Positions 47,401 through 58,053 are shown, counted from the stretch's first letter. The stretch is 64,000 nt of DNA from Coccinella septempunctata (GCF_907165205.1 NC_058192.1:3534001-3598000), one strand, 5' to 3'. Notes: a model not told the origin generated them from the sequence alone. Numbers and translations: made by a program.

Positions 47401-49770
47401 TTTATACTGCTCCGGTTTATACAGACTGATTGAGAAACGGTGAAAATGAGAAATGGATTATTTGTCTGCGCACCTCAATAGAAATGGGGCGTTTGGGTAA
47501 CGATGTGCAGAACACATTTTTAAAAACTTTTATTCCATATTGGAGCTGCCAATTCAACGAAAAAATTCCAAGATTTATCCGCCATTTTGTCCTGTCATAT
47601 TCTTTTTTCTAGAGTTTATTTCACAGTGAAAGATTAGCGAAACAATGAATATCAGAATGCAGGTACTTATGAATACAAAAAATTGTATTAAAAGCAATTT
47701 TAAAAGGGAGGCCATGATTAAAACAAGTAATTCAAGTCCGGAGTGAAAGAAAATTCTCATGCAACTGAACATACACTTCTATCAAAATGAAATTCGACAA
47801 AATAAAACCACTATTGATCCAAGATTGCAGAGAAGATATAAAAAATGAAATCTTGAAGCTTGAGTAATCACTGAAGAAAAGCTTTATGTTTCCATCCCCA
47901 ATTTTTTTCAGATTTGGTGTGTTATTACTTGTAAATTGTTATCGCATGCTTTCAGTGGCACGTCATCTAACCTATGTCAAAGTACACGTCTCTGGTAAGA
48001 AAAAAAATAGTTAGACAGTAACACTGAAATATTGAGTTAGATAGTTTTATTATGCACAAATTCTAGTTATATTGGAAGTCATTTGCTTGTACATTGAATT
48101 CGTTGAGTGAAGATTTCGGAGGAAAATATATTAGAGAATTTGTCCGAAATTGAATGCCCATTATTTGGGTATCTAGTGGTATGTGTGTTGTGAAATATGT
48201 TTAGATACTTGTAGATTTGTTACATTTAGTGTAATCAGTGTATTATGGAAAATAATCTCATCTCATATCCGTCAATCAGAATACTTTTCTTTTTGGAAGA
48301 AAAAAGCTAAGCCTCTCTTGAATGTGTTCGTCTGTTATTTCTTCTGTGATTGGAGGTTTCATTCGACGTTAAAAATAGTCAAACCATCTCCAAACTTCGT
48401 GTTTTTCGTGTAGCATCAAAAAGGTCTAGTTGTCTGAAGCCCTTGTTTCAACGGAGGGATACATTTTTCTCAAGATATAATCAAAAACGAAAGATGATAG
48501 CGTGCCTTGAATAAAGTGAGTTTGTTATCACAAAATCGAGTAATCAAATTATATATTTTTGCTTCTGGGGTATTATTAAACTCGTTAGTCGAAGTTTCAT
48601 TGTCAGAAACAAGATTCCACTATTTGAGTTTCGGAACTCAACATGATCAATTTCAATTTGAACTTTTTTGTTCTTCAAATACGCTTTTAGTGTCCCGAAA
48701 ATAAGATTGTTTGTAAACAGGAGGATTTCTCTATTGTTCACAATGCAGATATCGTGTATCATTCAAGGATGGATGTCGTTCGAGAATGCTTTTTTATAAT
48801 CCATCAAATCTCAACTGGGTATAAAATTCAAACATCACTCGAAAGTATTTTTAGTCTTCTTTACTCAATTAAACTTTTGAACCGAAGGAAACCAGCATAT
48901 TTTAATGGATTAGTAGAGAACTCCACGTTTAACCGTTTGAAAGAGAAAACAATATCGATCTTTGAGTTATCAAATATTATCCGAGTTTTTTTTTTCGTGA
49001 AAAAAATCAGTCAGCTTTCGAGAGCAACATCGAAGTATACTATTATAGTGAAATTACATCAGGTACATTTTATGTAATAGACGTAGACAAAGTATACCTA
49101 TACATAGTTTTCAATTATGATGAATTGTTTTTCACCTCTCACGACATCAAAGTCGTGAAAAATGGTTATTTTTCTTTCACCTTCTAACAATTTTATATGG
49201 ATTTCCTACTTGTGTAATTTCGAAAATGTCACACCAACGCAAACGATACTGAAAGTACCGAAATGATCTTTCCGTAGTAGCATAAAAAGAAAGGATGAAA
49301 CATAGTCAGATCGTGGAAGATTGAACAAGATTTAGCCATAAACATTCAGATGATATATTTGTATAAAGTGAACGCGACGGTAATGAGCTAAGTAGGTGAT
49401 TTAGAGTTGAACTCTTCAGAAAACTCTGGGTTGAATAGAGCAGACTTTCTACGACATCTTCAAAATACTTATGAGCATCTCTTTCTAGCTATCTCCAACT
49501 GAAATCGAATAACTTCTCCAACATTGTTATTATGCATGCCACTTGCAATGTGCTCATCCACTCTCATGCCCATTTAGATCATTGTTATCATAAATGATCA
49601 CCATCACACTATCTTACCTTCTAAATCATTGCAGTGCAATATCAAATGTCAGTTTGGATTAGATTGGAATCCATAGTGTAGTGTGAATTTCATCAGATTA
49701 GCCATTGTGATAATATAAGACCTGTGTCGTGTCAGAATGAGAAGTATTGAAACTTTTTTTTTGTTTTTAG
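44461..49770. other. Last part of intron 3, unresolved
   Basis: At 44462-44956 both strands are open (164 codons minus, 119 plus) without a recognised domain, perhaps an old transposon. At about 45500-45860 a GC-richer patch contains a strong GTAAGT donor at 45786. From 46 to 49.7 kb I see only AT-rich sequence with short frames. Confidence 0.35.
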
Positions 49771-49887
49771 GGTTCCGCTGATTCTAACTACTCACAGCCT
49801 TCTTCAGATTTATCGCTGGACGAGGAAAAAGAGGCCCTTCGTAGGGAGAAAGAGCGTCAAGCTCTTGCCCAACTCGAAAAAGCAAGG
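49771..49887 (+). CDS. Calcium-channel beta subunit, exon 4
   Basis: Acceptor TTGTTTTTAG, donor AGG|GTATGT, 117 nt, phase 0-0. It encodes 39 residues beginning GSADSNYSQPSSDLSLDEE and ending with a charged helix (REKERQALAQLEKAR). This segment directly precedes the SH3 domain in all beta subunits and is diagnostic: vertebrate proteins have a closely similar GSADSYTSRPSDSDVSLEE stretch. It is the first exon of the conserved core. Confidence 0.95.
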
Positions 49888-50927
49888 GTATGTACCTACT
49901 TGAAAGGAAATTTCACAACAATCGAAAATTTCAGTCATTACTGTAATTGAATGCTGTGGTGTCAAAATCGGTACAATATTTTAGAGATAACCTCCCATCT
50001 AAAAACAAATGAACAAAACGTGAAATAGCAGTATGAATTCTAGACTATTCTTGATTTATAGTGGTAAAAATGTTTGAATTCGTCATTTTTAGTGTTGGTA
50101 TGTTAATTGTTCCAGCGAAGTTCTCATAACACCCAAGTTCGATTCGTTTTAAATCACGATACGTTGAAAACACGAATCATCTGCAAAATGAACGTTTTCG
50201 AGAACTTTTCTTCAGCATTTCATTTGTCTTCGTGTTGGTTCCTGAATGTTTCCACCTTCAATTTATAATAAGAAAATGATTGAATATGATTATGAGCTGA
50301 TAAATCATATCTTATCATAACATAACATTCACAGCGGGTTTCATAAAACTTTGATTGCCCGATCAACGATTTAACAGTTACTCGATTTCTAAAACCAAAA
50401 CACTGAAAACTCTTCATTTCTGAATATATTGGAGAAGTAGCAATCGAGAATAATTGGTGCATGAACATCATAATTTGATGCGATAGTGATATTCTGAATG
50501 ATCATGACTGAATTATCGATTGAAAACAAATTGACGTCTATTCGTCAATCAAGCGTTGATTCCCCGATCAAGCTTTATGAAACCCACGGTCAGATTCATT
50601 TCTCACTGAATTTTCTCAATTCATTCTATCACCTTCAGACTAGGCTCCACTTTTAAGCCTGCTTCACAGTTTTTATTTGCTCATTGTTGCTTAGCCTTCA
50701 GCTCTTTCCAAGAATATCATTTCATGAGTGCGAGCGACTCGAAGTGTGGACTACGAGATGAAAAATTCAGTTTGGGGAACAAAGCAAAGTCAGACCGGTC
50801 AAAATCTATTATTCTATTGAGAGTGGTTGGTCCATATTCCGTTGTGATTTTGGAAACGTGTGGGGAAATTATACTTGACACATCAGAAGTATATGGGTAT
50901 TTGAAGTGATATATTTCGAATTTTCAG

Positions 50928-51047
50928 ACGAAACAGGTAGCATTTGCTGTTAGGACAAACGTAGCATATGATGGTACCGTAGACGATGATTCGCCAGTTC
51001 ATGGTTATGCTGTTTCCTTCGACATTAGAGATTTTTTACACATAAAG
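50928..51047 (+). CDS. Calcium-channel beta subunit, exon 5 (SH3 domain, first part)
   Basis: 120 nt, phase 0-0, acceptor TTTTCAG, donor AAAG|GTTTGT. It encodes the start of the SH3 domain: KQVAFAVRTNVAYDG, an acidic loop (VDDDSPVHG) and SFDIRDFLHIK. These are the characteristic strands of the divergent SH3 fold of beta subunits, which contributes to channel gating and to the intramolecular contact with the GK domain. Confidence 0.97.
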
Positions 51048-51113
51048 GTTTGTACCACTTGCTTTTCGTCCTTAGCCAGATCAGTATGATTGCCTTCTTC
51101 TTTTTTGTCTCAG

Positions 51114-51324
51114 GAAAAATATGACAACAACTGGTGGATTGGTCGTCTCGTCAAGGAAGGCTGCGATATTGGTTTCATACCGTCTCCGGTGAAATTGGAA
51201 AATTTGAGGCTTCAGCAGGTTGCGACCAGATCGACCAAGCTTTACTCGAGCAAAACTAGTTCCAGTTCTAATATAGGGGGCGCTGGTAACGATGTTTCCA
51301 GAGGTAGCACTCCTCCCACGCCTG
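51114..51324 (+). CDS. Calcium-channel beta subunit, exon 6 (SH3 end and HOOK start)
   Basis: 211 nt, entering phase 0 after TTTGTCTCAG and leaving phase 1 at CCTG|GTATGT. It encodes EKYDNNWWIGRLVKEG and GFIPSPVKLENLRLQQ (the end of the SH3 fold), then a Ser/Thr-rich low-complexity stretch ending GSTPPTPG, the start of the HOOK linker. The reading stays open for 52 more codons into the intron (to TGA at 51480-51482), which allows a truncated isoform by intron retention. Confidence 0.96.
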
Positions 51325-51640
51325 GTATGTCCTTTCCATCCGACGACGGGTTTTTGTTTTTGTTTTTTTATTTTTGTCTCGAGATATTTCTCATCGATTT
51401 TGGTGAAATCGCTCCAGAGAAGGGCGAAGCAACTGAGAAGAAAGATACCGATGTTGCGGTTGAAGAGAATAACGGATTATGATCTTCCAAGGCATTTCAA
51501 CACATTCAGGATGTCTGGGAAAGTTCCGAAAATTTTGGATTAACATGGGGGCATATTCAGAAACAGGAAAGTAAAATTACATCCCTTATAGTGCTGCTTC
51601 TATGTGACTCACTATGAGAGTTCATGAGGTATCAAATGGA

Positions 51641-51720
51641 TATACAGGGTATAAATCCATTCAGGGATTGATTCCTTGTCCAAAATTGTTTGGATTTTTC
51701 ATATTTATCTTTTTTTTCAG
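51641..51720. repeat. Remnant of the 53682-type inverted-repeat element
   Basis: ATACAGGGTATAAAT followed by GGGATTGATTCCTTGTCCAAA matches the terminus and arm of the element at 53682-53894 in diverged form. It lies within the intron between exons 6 and 7 and has no coding role. Confidence 0.45.
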
Positions 51721-52525
51721 CAGCCACTGCTGATGACACATTGTTAAAAATCTTTTTTGTACTATGTTTTTTGTCTCTGAATGTGCACCGATATAGGAAC
51801 CAAAATATTTTCGATACCTTTTCAGATAATCTGTAAAACGACAGATTTTCACAAAAACCTAACAATCACTATTCATCATGGATACCAACTGTACACTGAA
51901 TATATGCAGGGATCTAACTTAACAAAATTATCTCAATTGTAAGAATGAAAGTTCTTCTACTTCTACTACACTGGTCGTACATAATACTGATAGCCCAAAT
52001 TTGAGAGGTAATTCAGCTGCATGCTTTCCGAATGTGAAACTAGAAAAAATAAGATGGTTTTATGTGTTATCACAAACTTTTCTATCGTATTTATTAGGTT
52101 GTGATCGAATTTCTCCATTTCGAAGAAATTTATCATCTTTATGAAGATAAGATCACGGGAGATTAGACTTTATATTAATTTATTTCTTCATGGAAGATGA
52201 TACTTACTTAAGGAGACACTTTCAGATTTTTTTCCTTTCTCACCATCATTCTCACTCTCCGATTCAATATTTTCGGCTCGATAAACTCGTGATTTTTGAT
52301 AATCCTAATTCCACATCCCTTTTCCCTTCTTGAAAAACCCAATAACTACCCAAAATTCTCCCGGCTTCTTAGAATAGAAATTTTAGGACTAGTTAGAATA
52401 ACATTAGGCTAGCGTGGTAGAGGTCGAGAAAAATATGTTAACATTCGAGAGTAATCGACTGTTGCTTCTTATTTATGTCCCCAGTGAAGTACCTGAAACA
52501 CTGTGGTACAATGCATTTCTTATAG

Positions 52526-52757
52526 GTGACGAATCAGATTCTGTGGGTAACGCCAGGTCTGGCAAAACACTCACAACACCTCCTGCCAAAGAGAAGAAGA
52601 AACCGTTCTTCAAGAAGCAAGAAACCACTGCCCCTTATGATGTGGTTCCTTCCATGAGGCCTGTAGTGTTGGTTGGGCCATCGTTGAAGGGGTACGAAGT
52701 GACGGATATGATGCAGAAGGCCTTATTCGATTTCCTAAAACATAGATTCGAAGGAAG
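52526..52757 (+). CDS. Calcium-channel beta subunit, exon 7 (HOOK end and start of GK domain)
   Basis: 232 nt, phase 1 to phase 2; acceptor TTTCTTATAG, donor GGAAG|GTAAAT. It encodes the rest of the HOOK (DESDS, KEKKKPFFKKQE), then YDVVPSMRPVVLVGPSLKGY and a helix ending LKHRFEG. The latter is the start of the guanylate-kinase-like domain, with the degenerate P-loop that has lost nucleotide-kinase function and instead helps form the groove for the alpha1 interaction domain of the channel pore subunit. Confidence 0.97.
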
Positions 52758-52815
52758 GTAAATAATGTCATACCGCGATTTGCTATAGTCTCTATCTTCC
52801 ACATTTTCCTTCCAG

Positions 52816-53080
52816 AATCATCATCACTAGAGTAATGGCGGATATTTCACTAGCAAAGAGGTCCTTATTAAATAATCCTTCCAAACGAGCGATAATGGAG
52901 CGATCCACTACACGGTCATCATGTTTGTCTGAAGTGCAAGCTGAAATAGAGAGGATATTCGAATTGGCCACCACCTGCCAGTTGGTCGTCTTGGATTGTG
53001 ATACTATCAACCATCCCTCACAACTCGCCAAAACTTCTTTAGCTCCTTGTATCGTGTACCTCAAAATATCTAGTCCTAAG
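52816..53080 (+). CDS. Calcium-channel beta subunit, exon 8 (GK domain core)
   Basis: 265 nt, phase 2 to 0; acceptor TTCCTTCCAG, donor CCTAAG|GTTGGT. It encodes RVMADISLAKRSLLNNPSKR, the ERSTTRSS segment, EVQAEIERIFELATTCQLVV, DTINHPSQLAKTSLAP and the strand IVYLKISSPK. Nearly every position matches the animal family, covering most of the alpha-interaction-domain-binding surface. Confidence 0.98.
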
Positions 53081-53149
53081 GTTGGTACAATTCTCATCGT
53101 ATGGACATCAGTTCAGAACTTATTGTAACCGATATTTTTCTTATGGTAG

Positions 53150-53317
53150 GTGCTGCAAAGGTTAATAAAATCACGGGGTAAAAGCCAAACCAGGCATTTG
53201 AATGTACAAATGGTAGCTGCAGAAAAATTAGCTCAGTGTCCTCCAGAAATGTTCGATGTTATTCTGGATGAGAATCAGTTAGAAGATGCCTGTGAACATA
53301 TTGCTGAGTACCTCGAA
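53150..53317 (+). CDS. Calcium-channel beta subunit, exon 9 (GK domain)
   Basis: 168 nt, phase 0-0, acceptor TTATGGTAG, donor CTCGAA|GTAAGA. It encodes VLQRLIKSRGKSQTRHLNVQ, EKLAQCPPEMFDVILDENQL and EDACEHIAEYLE, the most conserved block of the family. It completes the alpha-helical side of the GK fold. Confidence 0.98.
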
Positions 53318-53392
53318 GTAAGAATAAACTTACTTAAAAATGATTTTCGGGTAGAATTATAGAACCCGTTTGACATAACCTTCTTCCAACAG

Positions 53393-53504
53393 GCATACTG
53401 GCGAGCTACACATCCAGAAAATGCACCAGCCAATGTTCCAAGACCTATTGTAACCTCTCCACAGGCATCTCCTAGTGGAGACCAAGGAAGACCTACATTA
53501 CCAG
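53393..53504 (+). CDS. Calcium-channel beta subunit, exon 10 (end of GK, start of C-terminal tail)
   Basis: 112 nt, phase 0 to 1, acceptor CTTCCAACAG, donor CCAG|GTAAAG. It encodes AYWRATHPENAP, the conserved last GK residues, then a Pro/Ser-rich variable tail (VPRPIVTSPQASPSGDQG). Its phase-1 end can splice to the exon at 54279 or directly to 55782. Confidence 0.95.
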
Positions 53505-53681
53505 GTAAAGAACAGTATAATTGTTCATGATCAAAAGTACAAAGCTAGTAGAACATGTATATAAATGTGATCAGTTTTTTTTACGTAAACGTGCGAAATA
53601 TAAGCAGTATTTATTCGTATTTCGAAAAAGTATGTCAAAGGTAGTGCATCACCTTATATCTTGAATAGTACGTCAATAGTA

Positions 53682-53894
53682 TACCGGGTGTAAATGAATA
53701 TTTGTGAGAAAATATCAGGGGTGATTCCTTGTCAAAAATAGTGTGTGCCATTCTTATAATTTGTTCAGATACAGTCCCCTAAAGAAGCAAGGGTTGATTA
53801 AAAAAATTATCTGAAGGCCCCACACTATTTTTAGACCAGAAATCATACCCATTTTTTTTTGGGAGAATTTCTCATTTACACCTGAACACCTGTA
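53682..53894. mobile_element. Small TIR element (MITE-like, ~213 bp) in intron 10
   Basis: The ends TACCGGGTGTAAATGA and the reverse complement of TCATTTACACCTGAACACCT flank inverted arms of about 70 bp containing TTCTGG/CCAGAA-like and AAAAATAGTGTG/CACACTATTTTT blocks. Related fragments are at 2840-2924, about 10470-10510 and 51641. There is no coding capacity. Confidence 0.75.
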
Positions 53895-54278
53895 TAATGG
53901 ACATGAGTAGCAATACGTTGTTTATTTCTTCATTTCGTATGTCATATGTTTCTTTTCGAAATTCAGGTTGTAGGTGACAACAAAAATCTTAGAACATAGA
54001 CAAAAATCAAATGAAATTTTCTCTTCGAAAAAACAAGACTCAGTTCAAGGGATATTTTACATAACTAAACGAAATTCGTCTATATTTTTCTATATTTATG
54101 TGTTAACTGTGCACGATCAGTCTTTGGATTCCATCATTGCATTGAAACACCTGGTTCTGGTTATAGCAAAAATCACGAAAATGGTATACATCCGCATTTC
54201 ATTATTTTTGACATACTCACTTAGCTAGTCCCTGTTTGTGTTAGCGGTCTCAACTAACTCCTCGATTTTTCATTGCAG

Positions 54279-54323
54279 CCATTCATGACGTTTACGGCTA
54301 TTCTTCTACACATGATCCTAGAG
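54279..54323 (+). CDS. Calcium-channel beta subunit, 45-nt cassette exon 11 (C-terminal tail)
   Basis: Acceptor TTTTTCATTGCAG, then 45 nt in phase 1-1 encoding AIHDVYGYSSTHDPR, then a weak donor AGAG|GTAGTC. Because it is symmetric it may be included or skipped without changing the frame. If the donor is not used, the frame continues through GLQSWESIDSLESLSFL to TAA at 54401-54403, giving an alternative C-terminus and a 500-residue protein. Confidence 0.7.
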
Positions 54324-55781
54324 GTAGTCATGCCGGTGTTAGATACATAGGATTGCAAAGTTGGGAATCAATAGACTCTTTAGAATCACTATCTTTCTTG
54401 TAAATCATTACACTGCATGATCGTCTTGAATTGCGTCTCATCTATCTCCTTATAGGATCTCTATTGAAATGGGCTGAAGATTATTTTTGAGCTGGCATTT
54501 TGATTTATTTTCAGTAAATTGATGCAAAGTTTGCTAGATATAACCAGAGCTTCAATTTTTGATTTTTTCGACTGTTTGAAAACAACAACATTTAAGGTTT
54601 TTCATTCTATAATTCAGGTGTTTTGAGGAAATGTGATAAGTCTCGTACCTGGTTATATTTCGTAACCTATTGCTTGATCAGATCAAAACGTCGTGAGAAA
54701 GGATATAATCAGGGTATTAGCGATGTTTACATTAACCGAAAATCTGATTTTTTGAGTAGCCTCACGTCAAATGAAACTGTAGCAGTTATAGGTTTCAAAT
54801 ATTTGCATAGAAGAAGCTTATTTGTAGGTAGGATTAGCTCAGAGCGTTTAGGAATTTTTTTTTCAGAAAATCGAGAGATTTTCTGGAAACAAATGCTATT
54901 TCTTGTTGCTATTTTATGTATTTCATGGGACCAATGAAAAAGAATTAACACAATATAGAACTATATTATTGAATCATAAATATACATATATTTGAAAGCG
55001 ACCCATTGTTTTTGTTCACTCAAAATAATCATACATTTCAGATTTTACTGGTTCGGCCACCCCTATAGCAGCTAAATATTAAATTTCAATTCGAACATCC
55101 ACCCTTATGTTTGAACAATGTACGAAGCAGGTTCATTTTTGATTTTGCACGATTTTAATTTGAATTTTCTCTTCTATATTTCGCTTGGCAACGATAACAA
55201 AACTATGCTGCGCTTTTGCTGTGATGCATCCTTGACTCTTTCGCAAACTGCAGAAACCCCTGGTAGAGTTTGGCGCGCTGATTCTCTTGATTTGTTCGCT
55301 TAAAGGCTAAATATTTTTGTAAGTAGGTTGGATATGAAAAAATCGATTGTACGTTGCTTCAAAACGATCATTGAAATAATTCTCATCGAGTAGGCTATGG
55401 ATTTCAGAAGGTTGATATTCTATGGTTGAATCAAGTGCTCATCTTCATTGTGGGAAGAATGCACAAGCTAATCACTTGGATAAAAAAAATAACAAGCCTC
55501 AAAATTCCATAGTCTACTTCCCTTCGACAGTGTTCTAAAAACATGACATGTGAAACACAAGGATTTTCAATATTTTCTGTGGGGGGAAGAAATCATTCGA
55601 TATATCTTCGTACAATCGATTGAGTGTGTGTGATTTCAGTTTGACCTTTACACTAGCCACAGAAACACAATTGAACACGAATTTGGGTTGATTTTTGTCG
55701 TGGACTGAAGTTGAATTGAAACATTTACCAAACACAATACGCATTTAACTGAAGAATTGACCAATCTTATTTCATGACCAG

Positions 55782-55981
55782 TACCCACTTTCCAAACGAC
55801 CCACAGAAGAACTAGGCTGGAAAGGGACAGAGAATACGAAGAGTACACAGAAAGAGATAATTACTCGCAACACATGCAAACTGAAGATTATCGAAGCATC
55901 GATCGTAGAGAGCACAGAACCAGAGATGAAGATTACGTCACACATAGGGGATCTTCAAGAAGAGCTTTGAATGCCATCTAG
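55782..55981 (+). CDS. Calcium-channel beta subunit, terminal exon 12 (charged C-terminal tail)
   Basis: Acceptor TATTTCATGACCAG, entered in phase 1 from exon 10 or 11. It encodes a strongly charged tail rich in Arg, Glu, Asp and Tyr (RLERDREYEEYTERDNYSQ, then DYRSIDRREHRTRDEDY) and reaches TAG at 55979-55981. With exons 1-11 the protein is 540 residues. The same frame stays open after the TAG for 110 further codons of the same composition, so this may not be the only end of the protein. Confidence 0.75.
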
Positions 55982-56314
55982 TGGAGGCTTTCTACGGACC
56001 ATCCTATTGAAGAAGAAATCCATGATGAAATGTCACCTCAGGAAGAATATTACAAACCTCAGATTCCAAGGGAATATAGGGACGATAGATCAGAGAAAAG
56101 GATAGAAGCTGACGAGAGGCGGTACAGAGATCGGAGAGAAAGAGATCGGAGATACGGCGAACAGAGCACCCTGTATATGGATTCGGAGAGGAGGAGAGCG
56201 AGGGAAACCGCCAAACAGGAAGGGAAGAATTACAGGAAAGAACTGCTGGAGAGGTTTGGTAGCATGGGTTTTGAGGACCATGAGAGTCCCCCACATCAAA
56301 GGTACTATGATTGA
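55982..56314 (+). CDS. Possible C-terminal extension of the calcium-channel beta subunit
   Basis: In frame with exon 12 but behind a TAG. It reads WRLSTDHPIEEEIHDEMSPQ, EEYYKPQIPREYRDDRSE, an Arg/Glu/Asp-rich stretch (RRYRDRRERDRRYGEQ) and a basic helix ending LERFGSMGFEDHESPPHQRY, with TGA at 56312-56314. Composition and codon pattern continue those of exon 12, and from memory the HPIEEE...YYKP part resembles the tail of vertebrate beta4. It may be reached by stop-codon readthrough or by a 105-nt intron (55937-56041, phase 0-0) that removes the TAG. Alternatively it is untranslated. Confidence 0.5.
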   Translation, partial: WRLSTDHPIEEEIHDEMSPQEEYYKPQIPREYRDDRSEKRIEADERRYRDRRERDRRYGEQSTLYMDSERRRARETAKQEGKNYRKELLERFGSMGFEDHESPPHQRYYD

Positions 56315-57632
56315 AGTGTTCACTGGTATGTAATATCATTTGCTAGGGTCATTGGCAACAGGTTTCATATAATATGATTTCTATTGGTCCTTCTTCGGTG
56401 ATTTCTTCATTTTTCATCAAGCTTCCCTATAAAATCTACATGTTTGGCTCTTCTTTTTCCAAAAACATTTTTATACTAATCTTTTTTCAGTTTTCTAAAA
56501 GTCTAAAGTCTTACTAACTTTGAAATATTTAAGAGATATTTCAAGTATTGATAGTTCCACATGTTTGGTGCTTTTTGATATAAATTTTTCACCTGGTCAA
56601 ATATTTTGAGTTTTTTCTTCACTATCAATCGTTTTTTTTTAATATTTTACTCCAGTCGAAGCAAACCTACGATCGAGCCATAAACAAAGGGAGTCAAAAG
56701 AAATGAGGACAATAATTCAATTTGTTCAGAATCCTCGCCAATGATATGATACCAAAAAAAAAAGTTATGAAGTACACTACGATAGAACCTTTGATCGTTT
56801 CTTCAAGAGGATAGTCCGTACCTATTGTGATTTCAATTAGAATTGAACTATAGCATATAAAGTTTAAAAATTTTGACCAGTGCCATATTTAAGTAATAGC
56901 TCAATTTTTATTCAATCTATAACTGAATTGAAAAGAAATATTTAAGCTTTAAACTGTAGCTGTATTAGATTTTCTAATTTTTCGTGAGAAAAAAATATGG
57001 AGCGATCAATATTACGAATTGTGGATTTGAGGTAGCCACTCAACTGCAAACGGGATATTTAAATAATTGTTATTTTGATTATTCGAAACTTCGTATAGAA
57101 TGGAAATTCTCGAATGGTTAATAATTGTTCCAGTAGTTTATAATTTTGTATACAACAAAATATGCGTCTTTTTCTCTTTAAACTGAGACCATTCGCTTAG
57201 TTCGAACGATCGAAATATTTTGTTACTTATTCCATAAGCTTGATTTTTTCGTGATAAAAATGGATAGCTTAGTACTTGTATTTTGTATACGTATCGATAG
57301 CATTTTCTGAAGAAATACCGAATTTTTTCATGAGATGTTGAATGATTAGGTCTCTCGCTTTCGTTCAAATTTCAAAATACATAATGGTGATATTAAGAGT
57401 TAAACTTTATGTATTTGACTGATGCTAGGAGGATAATATTCGATATGAAATCATTTATGATGCACAGCTATTAAGATTAAGGTGTTTACGAATCAATAAT
57501 TGATCAAATATTGACGGCTTTAGGGGAGTGTTCTCAAACGGGAGAATATGTGAAATATTTCGATGAATACGGCCTGATATCGAAGTTTTTCTTCGTCCTT
57601 TCAAAGCACCCAGTTGAAATTTTTCCGTCCCA
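56315..57632. other. 3' untranslated region / intergenic
   Basis: AT-rich sequence after the calcium-channel gene. No clear canonical poly(A) signal with good context was picked out, and no other gene is recognised. Confidence 0.4.
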
Positions 57633-58053
57633 TACAGGATGTTCAGAAATTTGGTCACAGATTCGTGAGGCAAAATAAGGAGACCCCTATTTTTTTATTT
57701 TTGCCAGGAGACCCTGTCTTTAAAAGTTAGTCCCCTGAATTAACACCTAAAAATAGTCTTTTTTGTATGTATCTCAGAATATCATGAAACATTTTTTTCT
57801 CTCCTGCAATTTTTCCATGAAACGCAAGAAATTCAAGGGGCTTTCTGACGGTTTAACAATTTTCAAGGTTAACGTTTATTGGTTCCGAAGATATAAACCA
57901 ACTATGTTCCAAACTCACCGATGTATGTATGACAGACTGAGACAAAAGGAAAGGCTCTTTTTAGGGGCGAAAAAACTTCTAAAGAGGGGACCTCCTGGCA
58001 AGAATCAAAAATAGGGATTTTCTAATTCTGTCTCGAAAATCTGTGACCAAATT
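57633..58053. mobile_element. Inverted-repeat element interrupted by a LINE
   Basis: The left arm starts TACAGGATGTTCAG and contains AAATTTGGTCACAGAT, CCCTATTTTT and GCCAGGAG. The right arm carries the inverted counterparts (CTCCTGGC, AAAAATAGGG, ATCTGTGACCAAATT) with roughly 75% identity over ~100 bp. The expected outer right end (CTGAACATCCTGTA) is missing, because the tail of the LINE begins at 58054. The LINE therefore inserted at the edge of this older element. Confidence 0.75.

Larger units (their letters stand above)
19703..49770 (+). other. Intron 3 of the calcium-channel beta-subunit gene (~30 kb)
   Basis: Runs from the GTAAGC donor at 19703 to the TTGTTTTTAG acceptor ending at 49770. 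It hosts several mobile elements annotated separately (21420, 25629, 27275, 29098, 33334, 33888). Stretches without a named element, about 19.7-21.4, 22.7-25.6, 26.5-27.3, 28.0-29.1, 30.3-33.3 and 34.2-49.7 kb, contain only short or unassignable reading frames. Somewhat GC-richer patches at about 30770-31000 and 45500-45860 might hold alternative promoters or regulatory DNA. Confidence 0.6.

Noticed and set aside
50724..50909. 61-codon frame just before exon 5
   Set aside because: There is no acceptor at its start or donor at its end and it is out of register with the SH3 exon, so it is intronic.
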